Translations under genes and position numbers: made by a program
Notes under the pieces: generated by a model
The model's database searches: none
Told to the model about the DNA's origin: nothing
What the model saw: the letters and a program-made list of their open reading frames with translations, nothing else
In this document: piece after piece, positions 63,500 through 64,000 of the stretch
How positions within the stretch are numbered: the first letter of the stretch is position 1
Layout of the letters: each line of letters opens with the position of its first letter
Assembly: GCF_014217875.1 (NCBI RefSeq)
Contig: NZ_CP059060.1
Span: forward strand, 930,001 to 994,000
Direction of reading: 5' to 3'
Length of the DNA stretch: 64,000 bases
From: Synechococcus sp. LTW-R
GTDB taxonomy: Bacteria > Cyanobacteriota > Cyanobacteriia > PCC-6307 > Cyanobiaceae

Positions 63500-64000
63500 C
63501 TACCAGCGCTCCACCAAACAGACCGCATCCAAGGGCAAGGGCCCATACAGATGGGGGAAAAGCTCACCGCTGCCGGGTGCGGCCTCCGGTCGCACCGCGA
63601 TGCCATGGGCCGCCAAGCGGGTCGGATCGATCACCAGCAAGCGCAGATCGCTGACATCGGCGTAGAAGCGCTGGTGAGTCCCCTCCAATTGATCCGCGTA
63701 GCTGGCATGGATGAAACCCACTTGCTCCAGGCTCTGGCCGCGGGTGGAGATTCGGTACTCCCCGAGCTGACGCGCCTGCTGCCAATCGGCGGCCAGGGCC
63801 AGGTGATACAGCCAACGCGGTGAACGCCAGCAGCGGCGCTCCGCCCAAGGGGAGTCCATCACTCGCGCCAACAGCTCGGAGCGCTCAAACCGCGTCAACC
63901 AGTCTTTGATGCCATCAAGAGCGGGCTCCGACGCGAAGCCATCCGGGTCCGCCAGGCGGAACTGGCGCACAAAGGGCAGCAGGGACCAATCCGCCAGGGT
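63500..64000 (-). CDS. Glutathione S-transferase C-terminal domain fused to DUF952 (5' end cut off by window)
   Basis: The frame is open to the last base. The first visible residues, TLADWSLLPFVRQFRLADPD, match helix alpha-6 of the GST C-terminal domain (the LADW.L.PFVRQF signature), and ERSELLARVMDSPWA closes it. From about residue 62, WLYHLALAADWQQARQLGEY, then GFIHASYADQLEGTHQRFYA, LLVIDPTRLA and HLYGPLPLDAVCLVERW form a complete DUF952 domain. The fusion is unusual; its N-terminal thioredoxin-like half lies outside the window. Confidence 0.88.
   Translation of the reverse strand, partial: TLADWSLLPFVRQFRLADPDGFASEPALDGIKDWLTRFERSELLARVMDSPWAERRCWRSPRWLYHLALAADWQQARQLGEYRISTRGQSLEQVGFIHASYADQLEGTHQRFYADVSDLRLLVIDPTRLAAHGIAVRPEAAPGSGELFPHLYGPLPLDAVCLVERW

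Overview
The window is a GC-rich stretch of a picocyanobacterial chromosome (Synechococcus/Cyanobium lineage, probably a freshwater, brackish or halotolerant member rather than a low-GC open-ocean one). The lineage is inferred from the gene set: a one-helix high-light-inducible protein, PsbY, a CyanoP lipoprotein, Ycf54, the carotene isomerase CrtH, a FAD2-like acyl-lipid desaturase, a plastid-type fibrillin, a DUF1651 protein and short group-3-like sigma factors. No rRNA, CRISPR array, insertion sequence or integrase is visible. One tRNA, tRNA-Lys(TTT), lies at 22.8 kb. Genes are tightly packed, often overlapping by 4 nt, and many tail-to-tail pairs overlap at their stop codons.

Layout. 0-4.3 kb: sirohydrochlorin chelatase (cut by the left edge), a hypothetical gene, an HLIP, and a secondary symporter fused to a periplasmic-binding domain. 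4.3-4.6 kb: two candidate structured RNAs in tandem, each ending in an intrinsic terminator. 4.6-12.1 kb: many small genes around a GH24-C39 lysin, a YjbQ protein, a MIF tautomerase and an L,D-transpeptidase lipoprotein. 12.1-14.9 kb: a looser accessory islet of tiny ORFs, with an 11-G tract. 15-20 kb: GH57 hydrolase and a regulatory island with two sigma-70-like proteins lacking region 4, flanking a receiver-LuxR protein. 20-29.7 kb: desaturase, fibrillin, tRNA-Lys, gamma-carbonic-anhydrase-like protein, psbY, trmFO, crtH, a GH13 amylase and an atypical OmpR-type regulator. 30-31.3 kb: a second small-gene accessory patch. 31.4-35.6 kb: Grx-BolA pair, PlsC, PdxJ, Ycf54 and an ApaH-like phosphatase. 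35.6-44.1 kb: a complete overlapping recC-recB-recD operon. 44-47.3 kb: cupin, DEAD-box RNA helicase and Gly-rich RRM protein. 47.7-56.1 kb: envelope and export cluster (ABC exporter, LCP protein, two FUSC-like proteins, HlyD adaptor, TolC). 56.2-58.7 kb: UDP-glucose dehydrogenase facing a UDP-sugar epimerase. 58.8-64 kb: amino-acid-oxidase-like flavoprotein, CyanoP, RecR, LipA, DUF1622 and DUF429 proteins, and a GST-DUF952 fusion cut by the right edge.

How genes work together. RecBCD and RecR cover double-strand-break processing and recombinational gap repair. DeaD and the RRM protein form a typical cyanobacterial cold/RNA-structure pair. Ugd and the epimerase would convert UDP-glucose to UDP-glucuronate and on to its C4 epimer for envelope polysaccharide, next to an LCP ligase-type protein and export components. 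HLIP, CrtH, CyanoP, PsbY and Ycf54 serve photosystem maintenance and pigment synthesis. The parts most worth a second look are the tandem RNA candidates at 4.3-4.6 kb, the sigma/LuxR island at 17-19.7 kb, the symporter-binding-protein fusion, the GH24-C39 lysin, and the competing hairpins before the RNA helicase. All functional calls are from reading motifs by eye; no database search was run.
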